From Streptomyces akebiae (GTDB lineage Bacteria; Actinomycetota; Actinomycetes; Streptomycetales; Streptomycetaceae), in the NCBI RefSeq assembly GCF_019599145.1, contig NZ_CP080647.1, positions 7,254,001 to 7,318,000 of the forward strand: a DNA stretch of 64,000 nt. Reading direction: 5' to 3'. This document shows, one piece after another, positions 42,376 through 51,014 of this stretch (the stretch's first letter is position 1; every line of letters starts with the position of its first letter). A program made the position numbers and the translations under genes. The notes under the pieces are model-generated. The model was not told where the DNA came from. It saw only the letters and a program-made list of their open reading frames with translations, and did not search any database.

Positions 42376-45138
42376 ATGATTAACGCAGCGAACGACATGA
42401 CCGGGACGTCCGGCGAGGTTTGGTCCGGGGTCTGGGTCCGTGAGCGGCTCGGGGTCGAACTGGTCGGGGACGAGGAGCTGACCGGTCTGCTGGGGCTCGC
42501 GCTGCGCCGCAACCCCAAGCGGGCGCATCTGCTGGTGTCGAACGTCCTCGGCAAGCATGTGCCGCAGTCCCCGGCCGTCGTGCACGGGCACGGGTACGCG
42601 CTGGGCCGCCGGGTGCGCGAGCTGCTGGGGGAGGACGGGGCGCGGGCCGCGGTCGTCCTCGGGTACGCCGAGACGGCCACCGGGCTCGGCCACTCGGTCG
42701 CGGACGGGGTGGGCGAGGCGCCCTACCTGCACTCCACCCGGCGTCCCGTCGAAGGCGTCGCCCAGGCCGGGGGCTTCGAGGAGTCCCACTCCCACGCGAC
42801 CTCGCACCTGCTGCTGCCGGAGGACCCCACGCTGCTCGCGGGACCGGGGCCGCTGGTGCTCGTCGACGACGAGTTCTCCACCGGGAACACGGTCCTCAAC
42901 ACCGTTCGCGCGCTGCACGAGCGGTATCCGCGGGAGCGGTACGTCGTGGTGGCACTGGTCGACATGCGCTCGACCGCCGACCAGGGACGGCTGTCCGCGT
43001 TCGCCCGGGAGATCGGGGCGCGGGTCGACCTGGTGACCGCCGCGAAGGGGACCGTGCGGCTGCCGGAGGGCGTGCTGGAGAAGGGGCAGGCGCTCGTGGC
43101 GGAGCACGAAGGGGCGGCGCAGGCCGCGCCGGGGCGTGCGGCCGGTGCCGTGCCCGGCTCTTCGGGGACGGCCACGGGCGCCGGTGCGACCGGGGCTCCG
43201 GCGGCCGGGGTCACCCGGGTCGAGCTGGGGTGGCCCGCCGGAGTGCCCGACGGGGGCCGGCACGGCTTCACCCCCGCGCACCGCTCGCGGCTGGAGTGCG
43301 CGCTGCCCGCCATGGCCGCACGCCTCGCCGAGGCCCTGCCGCCGGGCGCCCGCCGGGTGCTCGTGCTCGGCTTCGAAGAGCTGATGTACGCCCCGCTGGC
43401 GCTCGCGCGGGAGCTGGAGAAGTCGGCCGCGAAGGGGCTGGAGATACGGTTCTCCACCACCACACGGTCGCCCGTCCTCGCCGTCGACGACCCCGGTTAC
43501 GCGATACGCAGCCGCATCGTCTTCCCCGCTCACGACGACCCCGCGGACGGGCCGGGGGAGCGCTACGCCTACAACGTGGCCGGCGGTGGCTTCGACGCGG
43601 TGGTCGCGGTCGTGGACTCGGTCGCGGACACTCCCGCACTGCACGCCCCCGACGGCCTCCTGGCCACCCTCGCTGCACACACCCCTGGCGTGCTGCTCGC
43701 CGTCGTGCCGTCGTACAGACCGTCGTACGTGCCCCCCGTCGGGCACCGTCGGGACGCGCCGACTCCGGGCGCCGCCTTCGCTGTGGGTGAGGGGGACCGG
43801 CGTCTCGAGGCGGCCACGGCGAGTGGGCTCGCTTCGGAGGCGGAGGTCGCGGCCGGAGAGCCCGTGTCCGCCGGGGCGGCCGCCCCGGGCTCTCCGGCCG
43901 TACCACCGCCCCTTCGGCCGCCGACGCCCCTCGCCACCGTCGCCCACACCCCCGAGCAGCCCCTCCCCGAAAGGCCATCCATGCTCCCCGAGCCCCTCCG
44001 CGGCCCCGACTTCTCCTCCTACGCGGCCGACGAGGTGGGGTGGCTGTTGCAGGACCTCTCGGACGTGACGCTGGAGGCGCCCACCGAGGAGCGGGAGGAG
44101 GCCATCCAGAGCGGGGGCGCGCACTACGCGGAGTCGCTGCCGGTCGAGTACCAGCCGAGCGAGCAGTACCAGGCCCTCTTCCACAGCGCCCTCGACATCT
44201 CCGCCGAGCGCATCGCCGTCGCCGTGGGCGTGGTGACCGAGACCGTGCTGGCCGAGCGGTCGGCGCGGCCCGTCCTCGTGTCACTGGCCCGGGCCGGGAC
44301 GCCGGTCGGCGTGCTGATGCGACGGTGGGCCCGGCACCGGCACGGGATCGAGGTGCCGCACTACGCCGTCTCGATCGTGCGGGGCCGCGGCATCGACGCC
44401 AACGCGCTGCGCTGGCTCGCCGCCCATCACGACCCCGCCGACGTCGTGTTCGTCGACGGATGGACCGGCAAGGGCGCGATCACCCGGGAACTCGCCGCCG
44501 CGATCGAGGAGTTCGAGGCGTCCGACAAGATCACCGGGTTCGACCCCGAGATCGCCGTACTCGCCGACCCGGGCTCGTGCGTGCGCACGTACGGCACGCG
44601 CGAGGACTTCCTCATTCCCTCCGCCTGCCTCAACTCCACCGTCTCCGGGCTGATCTCACGGACCGTGCTGCGCGCGGACCTAGTCGGGCCCGACGACTTC
44701 CACGGGGCCAAGTTCTACCGGGAGTTGGCCGGCGTCGATGTGTCGGTGGACTTCCTGGACGCCGTGTCCGAGCGGTTCGACGAGGTCGTGGACGCGGTGG
44801 ACTCCCGTACCAAGGAACTGCTCGCCGCCGACCGCACCCCCACCTGGGAGGGCTGGGCGGCCGTCGAGCGGATCAGCGAGGAGTACGGGATCCATGACGT
44901 CAACCTGGTCAAGCCCGGTGTCGGTGAGACCACTCGGGTGCTGCTGCGCCGGGTACCGTGGAAGATCCTCGCGCGGGCCGGGGCGGGCGCGGACCTCGAC
45001 CACGTACGTCTGCTCGCCGAACAGAGAGGGGTACCGGTGCAAGAGGTGGCCGAACTGCCGTACACGTGCGTGGGGTTGATCCACCCGAAGTTCACGCGGG
45101 GCGCCACCGGCGCCGACGGCAAGGCGGTGACGGTCTGA
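42376..45138 (+). CDS. Phosphoribosyltransferase-TRSP fused to StiP-type protein with PELOTA domain
   Basis: 920 residues in one open frame. Part 1 (about 1-450) is an orotate-PRTase-like domain with the PRPP loop LVLVDDEFSTGNTVLNT (about 160) and a TRSP domain (LGWPAGVPDGGRHGFTPAHR onward). A Pro/Ala/Gly-rich linker (about 450-535) follows. Part 2 begins at MLPEPLRGPDFSSY (ATG at 43981) and is a StiP protein (DPGSCVRTYGTREDFLIPSA) ending in a PELOTA RNA-binding domain (GETTRVLLRRVPWKILAR). The ATG at 42376 has AAGGA just upstream. An internal start at 43981 behind GAAAGG is possible, so both a fusion and a free StiP could be made. The stop overlaps the HAD gene start (TGATG). Confidence 0.85.
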   Translation: MINAANDMTGTSGEVWSGVWVRERLGVELVGDEELTGLLGLALRRNPKRAHLLVSNVLGKHVPQSPAVVHGHGYALGRRVRELLGEDGARAAVVLGYAETATGLGHSVADGVGEAPYLHSTRRPVEGVAQAGGFEESHSHATSHLLLPEDPTLLAGPGPLVLVDDEFSTGNTVLNTVRALHERYPRERYVVVALVDMRSTADQGRLSAFAREIGARVDLVTAAKGTVRLPEGVLEKGQALVAEHEGAAQAAPGRAAGAVPGSSGTATGAGATGAPAAGVTRVELGWPAGVPDGGRHGFTPAHRSRLECALPAMAARLAEALPPGARRVLVLGFEELMYAPLALARELEKSAAKGLEIRFSTTTRSPVLAVDDPGYAIRSRIVFPAHDDPADGPGERYAYNVAGGGFDAVVAVVDSVADTPALHAPDGLLATLAAHTPGVLLAVVPSYRPSYVPPVGHRRDAPTPGAAFAVGEGDRRLEAATASGLASEAEVAAGEPVSAGAAAPGSPAVPPPLRPPTPLATVAHTPEQPLPERPSMLPEPLRGPDFSSYAADEVGWLLQDLSDVTLEAPTEEREEAIQSGGAHYAESLPVEYQPSEQYQALFHSALDISAERIAVAVGVVTETVLAERSARPVLVSLARAGTPVGVLMRRWARHRHGIEVPHYAVSIVRGRGIDANALRWLAAHHDPADVVFVDGWTGKGAITRELAAAIEEFEASDKITGFDPEIAVLADPGSCVRTYGTREDFLIPSACLNSTVSGLISRTVLRADLVGPDDFHGAKFYRELAGVDVSVDFLDAVSERFDEVVDAVDSRTKELLAADRTPTWEGWAAVERISEEYGIHDVNLVKPGVGETTRVLLRRVPWKILARAGAGADLDHVRLLAEQRGVPVQEVAELPYTCVGLIHPKFTRGATGADGKAVTV

Positions 45139-45956
45139 TGCCGGGCCCTCGGGTTCTCGTCGCGAGCGATCTCGACCGTACGCTCATCTACTCGTCCGCC
45201 GCGCTCGCGCTGACCATGCCGGACGCCCGGGCGCCCCGGCTGCTCACCGTCGAGGTGCACGAGAGCAAGCCGCTGTCGTACATGACGGAGACGGCCGCGC
45301 GGCTGCTCGCCGAGCTGGGGGACACGGCGGTGTTCGTGCCGACCACGACCCGGACGCGCAAGCAGTACCAGCGGATCAATCTCCCGGGCCCGGAGCCGAC
45401 GTACGCGATCTGCGCCAACGGCGGGCACCTGCTGGTGGACGGTGTCACGGACGTCGCCTGGCACGAGCGGGTGACGGCCCGGCTCGCCCAGGAGTGCGCG
45501 CCGCTCGCCGAGGTGCGCGACCACCTGGAGGCCACGGCGCACCCGGCGTGGGTGCGCAAGCACCGCGTCGCCGAGGAACTGTTCGTCTATCTCGTCGTCG
45601 AGCGTGAGCTGCTCCCCGAGGAGTGGGTGAAGGACCTCGCGGTGTGGGCCGAGAACCGGGGCTGGACCGTGTCCCTGCAGGGGCGCAAGCTCTACGCCGT
45701 GCCGAAGCCGCTCACCAAGTCGGCGGCCATGCGGGAGGTCGCGCGGCGGACCGGGGTGGAGTCGACCCTGGCCGCCGGGGATTCGTTGCTCGACGCGGAT
45801 CTGTTGCTCGCGGCGGATCGGGCCTGGCGGCCCGGGCACGGTGAGCTGGCGGAAGCGGGGTTCGTGGGGCCGGGGGTGAGCGCGCTGCCCGAGCGGGGTG
45901 TGCTGGCCGGGGAGCGGATTCTGCGGGAGTTCTTGCGGGCCTCGCGGGAGCGGTGA
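45138..45956 (+). CDS. HAD-superfamily phosphatase (Ter-associated)
   Basis: 272 residues. Motif I is ASDLDRTLIYS with the nucleophile Asp, motif II the TTTRTRKQYQRI region, motif III the Lys in KPLTKSAAMREVARRTG, and motif IV AAGDSLLDADLL. The cap contains CANGGHLLVDG, like Cof/SPP-type phosphatases. It is translationally coupled to the PRTase-StiP gene and would dephosphorylate an intermediate of that pathway. The longer frame from 44958 overlaps the previous gene and is not used. Confidence 0.88.
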   Translation: MPGPRVLVASDLDRTLIYSSAALALTMPDARAPRLLTVEVHESKPLSYMTETAARLLAELGDTAVFVPTTTRTRKQYQRINLPGPEPTYAICANGGHLLVDGVTDVAWHERVTARLAQECAPLAEVRDHLEATAHPAWVRKHRVAEELFVYLVVERELLPEEWVKDLAVWAENRGWTVSLQGRKLYAVPKPLTKSAAMREVARRTGVESTLAAGDSLLDADLLLAADRAWRPGHGELAEAGFVGPGVSALPERGVLAGERILREFLRASRER

Positions 45957-45975
45957 GGTTTTTCGGCCGTTCCGG

Positions 45976-46704
45976 TCAGGGGGTGGGGGTGCTGTGCGGT
46001 TCGGGCTGTGGGTCCGTCGTGGTTCGTCGCGCCCGCGCGGCGGAGCCGCCTGTGTCAGCGCCCCGCGCCCCGGAGGAGCGGGCCCTCCTCAGGATGCGGG
46101 CCAGGACGAAGAGCAGGACCGCCACGGCTGCTCCCCCCAGCACGATCTTCGAGTACGTCGAGACGATCGCCGTGACCTCCGTCCAGTTGGCGCCCAGGAA
46201 GTAGCCGGCCAGGACGAAGACCGTGTTCCAGATGGCGCTGCCCAGGGTCGTGAGGAGGGTGAAGACGGGCAGGGGCATGCGTTCCACGCCGGCCGGGACC
46301 GAGATGAGGCTGCGGAAGACGGGGATCATACGGCCGAAGAAGATCGCCTTGGTGCCGTGCCGGAGGAACCAGGCCTCCGTCCGCTCGATGTCCGAGACCT
46401 TGACCAGGGGCAGCCTGGCCGCGATGGCGACCGTGCGGTCGCGGCCGAGGAGGGCGCCGACGCCGTAGAGGGCGAGGGCGCCGACGACGGAGCCCGCGGT
46501 GGTCCACAGCAGGGCGGCGAAGAGGTTCATCTGGCCGGTGCTCGCGGCGAAGCCGGCCAGGGGGAGGATGACCTCGCTGGGGATCGGCGGGAAGAGGTTC
46601 TCCAGCGCGACGGCGAGGCCCGCGCCCGGCGCCCCCAGCAGATCCATCAGACCGATGATCCACAGGGGCGCGCCGCTCATCGACTCCGCTTGCATGGCTG
46701 TCAT
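45976..46704 (-). CDS. DedA-family membrane protein
   Basis: 242 residues, four to five membrane helices, with the DedA signature FPPIPSEVILPLAGFAA and FGRMIPVFRSLISVPAGVERM (G/F-x-R-x-x-P). DedA proteins are lipid scramblases/flippases or transporters of the VTT superfamily. The start is one of three ATGs (46704, 46695, 46680); 46680 has GGAG close upstream. The C-terminal tail (ARARRTTTDPQPEPHSTPTP) is encoded by part of the interspersed repeat and looks appended. Confidence 0.88.
   Translation of the reverse strand: MTAMQAESMSGAPLWIIGLMDLLGAPGAGLAVALENLFPPIPSEVILPLAGFAASTGQMNLFAALLWTTAGSVVGALALYGVGALLGRDRTVAIAARLPLVKVSDIERTEAWFLRHGTKAIFFGRMIPVFRSLISVPAGVERMPLPVFTLLTTLGSAIWNTVFVLAGYFLGANWTEVTAIVSTYSKIVLGGAAVAVLLFVLARILRRARSSGARGADTGGSAARARRTTTDPQPEPHSTPTP
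46015..46032. repeat. Interspersed repeat, partial copy D, inside dedA
   Basis: CGTCGTGGTTCGTCGCGC matches the conserved flank of copy C (CGTCGTGGCTTGTCGCGC) with two changes, after which the GTTCCCC part is missing. It lies within the dedA reading frame near its 3' end. Confidence 0.6.
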
Positions 46705-46792
46705 GGGGGCACGCTAGGCGGGCGAAGCTGAAGGGAGCCTGAGGCGGGGGTGAACGTTCGGGACGCGGGGGCCGTTGATCGAAGTGTGTTGA

Positions 46793-47020
46793 TCAACCGC
46801 AGCAGCCGCCACCGCAGCACCCGCCGCCACCACCACCTCCGCCCGCCCGGGGCGCCGGGGCGGACGCGGCGGCCGAACCGCCGACGGCGACCGTCGACAG
46901 AAGTTTGACCGTGTCGGAGTGGCCGTCGGGGCAGTCCGCGGGGGCGGAGGACTCGGCCATCGGACGGCTCAGTTCGAAGGTGTCGCCGCAGGTCCGGCAG
47001 CGGTATTCGTAGCGAGGCAT
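46793..47020 (-). CDS. FmdB-type zinc-ribbon protein
   Basis: 75 residues. The start MPRYEYRCRTCGDTFELSRPM carries the first CxxC of the ribbon; the second half is CPDGH in place of the usual CxxC, so the metal site may be altered. A Gly/Cys-rich end (GGGGGGGCCGGGCCG) is typical of actinobacterial members. Possibly regulatory; function unknown. Confidence 0.85.
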   Translation of the reverse strand: MPRYEYRCRTCGDTFELSRPMAESSAPADCPDGHSDTVKLLSTVAVGGSAAASAPAPRAGGGGGGGGCCGGGCCG

Positions 47021-47381
47021 GGAGTCAGGCTAACCGGCGTCAGGGGGGCGGCAAGGGTGCCGCGTTTTGCCTGGTCGGTCACACTGGCGAAATTTTCACG
47101 CTACCGACAGAAGCAGTTGTGAAAGCGACTGATAATTTGTGGTCGTCGTGTGGAGGCTGGAAGGCCGGGGGAGCCGGGGGCTCACTGCTGCGGGTGTGGC
47201 GGCTGTGACCATCCGCGCGGCGATGCCAAGTGGGGAGGGGGGACAGTAGTGACCGCTGTCCTTTGTCGATCGGGAGCCACGTGTCCCGGTCGCATAGTCG
47301 CCGTGCGCGGGCGAAAGGTTGCCGCGCACCGCCTAATCGTTGCTGGGCATCGCTCGGGCCGTCCGCACCAGGGGGTCCGCC
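47021..47381. other. Intergenic region upstream of the PBP gene
   Basis: 361 bp between divergent genes. TTTCAC (47094-47099) and GTGAAA (47119-47124) form an inverted repeat with a 19-base spacer, and GATAAT lies at about 47130, so the promoters are probably here. No gene with convincing codon bias is seen; a short frame at 47150-47389 has none of the family features of a protein. Confidence 0.4.
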
Positions 47382-49565
47382 GTGGCTAGCCGGGGGAAGG
47401 GGCAGGAGGAGGGGGTGCCGGAGGAGTCCGACCTCACCATGCAGCTGAAGCTCCCGCCGGCCCCGGCGGACGAGACCATGCAGCTGCGGGTGCCCGAGCC
47501 GGGCACGTTCGACCTCCCGCAGGAGCCGTCGGCATCGGGCAGGCGCGGCAGACGCAAGGCGCCCAGGCCGTCCGTTCTGGCCAGGTTCACCACCGTGGCC
47601 GGCGCGCGACTGTCCCCGTTCGCCCCCTTCGCCCGCCGTCTGCGTCCGCAGTACCCCCGTCCGGGCCGCGCCGACTGGCGCCGCTGGGTGCCGTCCTGGC
47701 GGCAGTCGCTGGGGGCCGCCGGGCTGGCCGTGGGCGTCAGCGGGATGTTCCTGTCCGTCGCCTACGCCGCCACGGACATACCCGAGGACCTCAACACCTT
47801 CGCCACCCAGCAGGACAACGTCTACTTCTGGTCCGACGGCACCCCCATGGCCCGCACCGGCTGGGTGCGACGCCAGGCGATGCCCCTGAAGGACGTCCCC
47901 GAGGACGTGCGCTGGGCGGTCCTCGCGGCGGAGAACGCGAGCTTCTACTCCGACCCCGGCATCTCCGTGAGCGGCATCACCCGCGCGCTGGTGCGCACCG
48001 TCGGTGAGGGGGACACCCAGGGCGGCTCCACCATCACCCAGCAGTACGTCAAGAACGTCTATCTGACCCAGGACCGCTCGCTCGGCCGCAAGTTCGACGA
48101 GGCGCTGCTCGCCCTCAAGCTCGACAACCAGATGAGCAAGGACGAGATCCTGGAGGGCTACCTCAACACCAGTTGGTTCGGCCGGGGCACCTACGGCATC
48201 CAGCGGGCCTCCCAGGCGTACTACGGCAAGGACGTCAGCCGGCTCAACGTCAGCGAGGCCGCGGTGCTCGCCTCCCTCCTCAAGGGCGCGGGCCTCTACG
48301 ACCCCACCCTGAGCAAGGCCAACCGTGAGCGGGCGGTCGAGCGCTGGGAGTGGATCCTGGACCGGATGGTGGACATCGGGAAGCTGTCGAAGACCGAGCG
48401 CGCCACGTACACGAAGTTCCCCGAGCCGATCGAACAGTCGAACCAGTACGACACCGGCAAGCAGAGCGACTACCTGGTGGAGCTGGCCTCCCAGTACGCG
48501 AAGAAGGCGGCGAACCTCACCGATCAGGAGTTCGACCGGGGTGGCTACCAGATCTACACGACCTTCGACAAGGACCGGCAGAACGAGCTGACCGACGCGG
48601 TCACCGAGGCGCGCAAGGACGTGCGCGAGGACAACCCGAAGAAGGCGAAGACCGCGCACATCGGGGCCTCCTCGGTCGCCGCCGACGGGCGGATCCTCGC
48701 CGTCTACGGCGGCCCCGACCACCGCAGACAGGGCTTCAACGAGTCGAACGCGACCACCGTCCCGGCCGGCTCGGCCTTCCTCCCCTTCGTCTACGCGGCG
48801 GGGCTGGAACACGGTGTCGTCAAGGAGCGCGGCGGCGAGGCTACACCTGTCACTCCGCAGACGATCTACGACGGCAACGACGCCGTGCCGGTGACCACCC
48901 CCGAGGGGCCCTACTGGGACCGGGACGGCGACCAGGTCTCCGCCCACAACGACGGCAAGAAGTCCTGGGGCCCGATCACCCTGCACGACGCGCTCGCCGG
49001 ATCGGTGAACACCCCGTTCATGCAGCTCGGCATGGACACCGGGCTGGCCAAGGTGCGCGGCACCGCCGAGGCGGCCGGACTGCTCCCCTCCAGCTTCGGC
49101 GCACAGGTGCCGGCGCTGTCCGTGGGCAGCGCCACGCCCAGCGCGATCCGTATGGCCAGCGGCTACAGCACCTTCGCCGCGCTGGGCAAGCACACCGAGC
49201 CGTACTCCGTGCGGAAGGTGACCCACAACGGGTCCCCGGTCGCCCTGAACACCCCGAAGCCCAAGCGCGCGATGAGCGGCAAGGTGGCCGCCGCGGTCAC
49301 CTCGGCACTCACCGACGCCTACCGCACCGCCCACCCCACGTCGCCCGGCGCCGCGTCCTACGAGGTGGCCGCCAAGGGCGGGACCACTCAGGACGACAAG
49401 GCCGCCTGGTACGTGGGAACGGCCGACGACGTGTCGACCGCCGTCGTCGTCTACCGCATCGACCTGGCCAAGAGCCTGGAGCCGCTGCAGCTCGACGGGA
49501 TCGCCGGAACACCCAATGCCGGGGTCCCCTACGACATCTGGTCCAGTGCGATGAGGATCGGCTGA
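47382..49565 (+). CDS. Bifunctional penicillin-binding protein (GT51 plus degenerate transpeptidase)
   Basis: 727 residues: cytoplasmic N-terminus, one membrane span (about 108-130), a GT51 glycosyltransferase domain (AAENASFYSDPGIS, GGSTITQQYVKNVY, ILEGYLNTSWFGRG) and a transpeptidase domain. The first two active-site blocks differ in status: the SxxK serine block reads AGSAFLPFVYAA (about 463), so Lys is replaced by Leu; SVN (about 540) is intact; the KTG block reads AAKGGTTQDDKAAWYVG (about 664). It can therefore polymerise glycan but transpeptidation is doubtful. The GTG at 47382 has AGGGGG upstream. It is followed 47 bp later by a polysaccharide-deacetylase-like gene. Confidence 0.88.
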   Translation: MASRGKGQEEGVPEESDLTMQLKLPPAPADETMQLRVPEPGTFDLPQEPSASGRRGRRKAPRPSVLARFTTVAGARLSPFAPFARRLRPQYPRPGRADWRRWVPSWRQSLGAAGLAVGVSGMFLSVAYAATDIPEDLNTFATQQDNVYFWSDGTPMARTGWVRRQAMPLKDVPEDVRWAVLAAENASFYSDPGISVSGITRALVRTVGEGDTQGGSTITQQYVKNVYLTQDRSLGRKFDEALLALKLDNQMSKDEILEGYLNTSWFGRGTYGIQRASQAYYGKDVSRLNVSEAAVLASLLKGAGLYDPTLSKANRERAVERWEWILDRMVDIGKLSKTERATYTKFPEPIEQSNQYDTGKQSDYLVELASQYAKKAANLTDQEFDRGGYQIYTTFDKDRQNELTDAVTEARKDVREDNPKKAKTAHIGASSVAADGRILAVYGGPDHRRQGFNESNATTVPAGSAFLPFVYAAGLEHGVVKERGGEATPVTPQTIYDGNDAVPVTTPEGPYWDRDGDQVSAHNDGKKSWGPITLHDALAGSVNTPFMQLGMDTGLAKVRGTAEAAGLLPSSFGAQVPALSVGSATPSAIRMASGYSTFAALGKHTEPYSVRKVTHNGSPVALNTPKPKRAMSGKVAAAVTSALTDAYRTAHPTSPGAASYEVAAKGGTTQDDKAAWYVGTADDVSTAVVVYRIDLAKSLEPLQLDGIAGTPNAGVPYDIWSSAMRIG

Positions 49566-49612
49566 CCACCGATGAGCACCCGCACCCGCCACCCTCGCAG
49601 AATGAGCCGTAC

Positions 49613-50899
49613 ATGAAGTCTGGCAGCAAGCCGCACAAAGGCCGCCGTCGCAAGGCGCGCCCGCCGCGCCGCACCACCCGTCCGCAGTTCCTGACGGTGG
49701 CCGCGCTGCTCGTGGTGGCCTCCCTGGTCGGCGGCTACCTGGTGCTGAACCAGTCGGCCGACACCGCGCCGACCGCTTCGTCGGCCGGCAGCGACAGCGA
49801 CAAGGGGGCCACGAAGAAGGAACCCGTCTGGGACGGCAAGACGAAGATCATCGGTGATGGCTCCACCTCCTACACCGGCCCGCAGAAGGGGCGGTTGAAG
49901 GCCGTGCGGCTCAAGAAGGGCGAGAAGCCGCCGCAGTTCGTCGTCTTCTCCTGGGACGGGGCGCTGGCGGGCGACGACAACCTCTTCGAGCACTACCGGC
50001 AGATGGCGAAGAAGTACGACGCCCACATGACGTTCTTCCTCACCGGCATCTATCTGCTGCCCAAGGAGAAGCGGGACCTCTACGACCCGCCGCAGCACGA
50101 CAAGGGCGCCGCCGCCATCAGCTACCCCACCGACGAACACATCCGCACCACCCTGGAGGAGCTCGGCAAGGCGTGGGAGGAGGGCAACGAGATAGGCACC
50201 CACTTCAACGGCCACTTCTGCGGGGACAAGGGCGGCGCCGACTGGAGCGTCGCGGAGTGGAAGCAGGAGATCAAGGAGTTCAACTCCTTCCTCGCCAACT
50301 GGAAGACCAACACCGGCGCCACCGACCTCGACCCGCTGCCCTTCACCGTCGACGCCGTCAAGGGCGGCCGCGCGCCCTGCCTGGAGGGCCAGAACAACCT
50401 CGTCAAGGCCGTCAAGGACTTCGGCTACCGCTACGACGCCAGCTCCCCGGGCGCCTTCCAGGTGTGGCCCGGCAAGAAGAACGGCATCTGGGACTTCCCG
50501 CTGCAGATGCTCCCGTTCAACGACGACTACCAGGCCCTGTCGATGGACTTCAACTTCCTCTACAACCAGTCCGACGGGCAGACCGACGGTGATCCGGCCA
50601 TGTACCCGACCTGGCAGCAGGAGACCATCGACACCTACATGGCGGGCTTCAACCGCGTGTACTACGGCAGCCGGGCGCCCCTGCTCATCGGCAACCACTT
50701 CGAGCAGTGGAACGGCGGCATCTACATGAACGCCGTCGACGAGGTCATCAAGACCGTGTGCGTGAAGAAGGACGTGAAGTGCGTGTCCTTCGACGAACTC
50801 GCCGACTGGATGGACGTCCAGTCCCCGGAGACGCTGGCGAACCTGCGTGGCCTCGACCCCGCCCAGGCCCCGGCCGACTGGGCATCGGTCGTGAAATAG
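49613..50899 (+). CDS. Polysaccharide deacetylase-like secreted protein
   Basis: 428 residues. A basic N-terminus and one hydrophobic helix (FLTVAALLVVASLVGGYLVL) anchor or export it. The NodB-like region is FVVFSWDGALAGDDN, then MTFFLTGIYLLP and EIGTHFNGHFCG, where the His-x-x-x-His metal site of deacetylases would be. The first Asp pair (usually DD) reads WDG, so the metal site is incomplete and activity uncertain. It follows the PBP gene and is probably an envelope protein. Confidence 0.75.
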   Translation: MKSGSKPHKGRRRKARPPRRTTRPQFLTVAALLVVASLVGGYLVLNQSADTAPTASSAGSDSDKGATKKEPVWDGKTKIIGDGSTSYTGPQKGRLKAVRLKKGEKPPQFVVFSWDGALAGDDNLFEHYRQMAKKYDAHMTFFLTGIYLLPKEKRDLYDPPQHDKGAAAISYPTDEHIRTTLEELGKAWEEGNEIGTHFNGHFCGDKGGADWSVAEWKQEIKEFNSFLANWKTNTGATDLDPLPFTVDAVKGGRAPCLEGQNNLVKAVKDFGYRYDASSPGAFQVWPGKKNGIWDFPLQMLPFNDDYQALSMDFNFLYNQSDGQTDGDPAMYPTWQQETIDTYMAGFNRVYYGSRAPLLIGNHFEQWNGGIYMNAVDEVIKTVCVKKDVKCVSFDELADWMDVQSPETLANLRGLDPAQAPADWASVVK

Positions 50900-51014
50900 C
50901 CCCACAGATACCCATGTTGCTCACTTGTTACGCCCCCCGACCTCACTTCGCTTGAGGAGGTCATGTAAAGATTCCCTCCCGGGTACGACCAACTCGGGGT
51001 CAAGGAGATTCCCA

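Noticed and set aside
47150..47389. Short frame between FmdB and the PBP gene
   Set aside because: Overlaps the likely PBP promoter and RBS and has no protein-like features.
50900..51014. Possible c-di-AMP (ydaO) riboswitch before the amidase-domain gene
   Set aside because: The leader is only about 115 nt and lacks the conserved riboswitch core; only a small CCTCA/TGAGG hairpin is seen.
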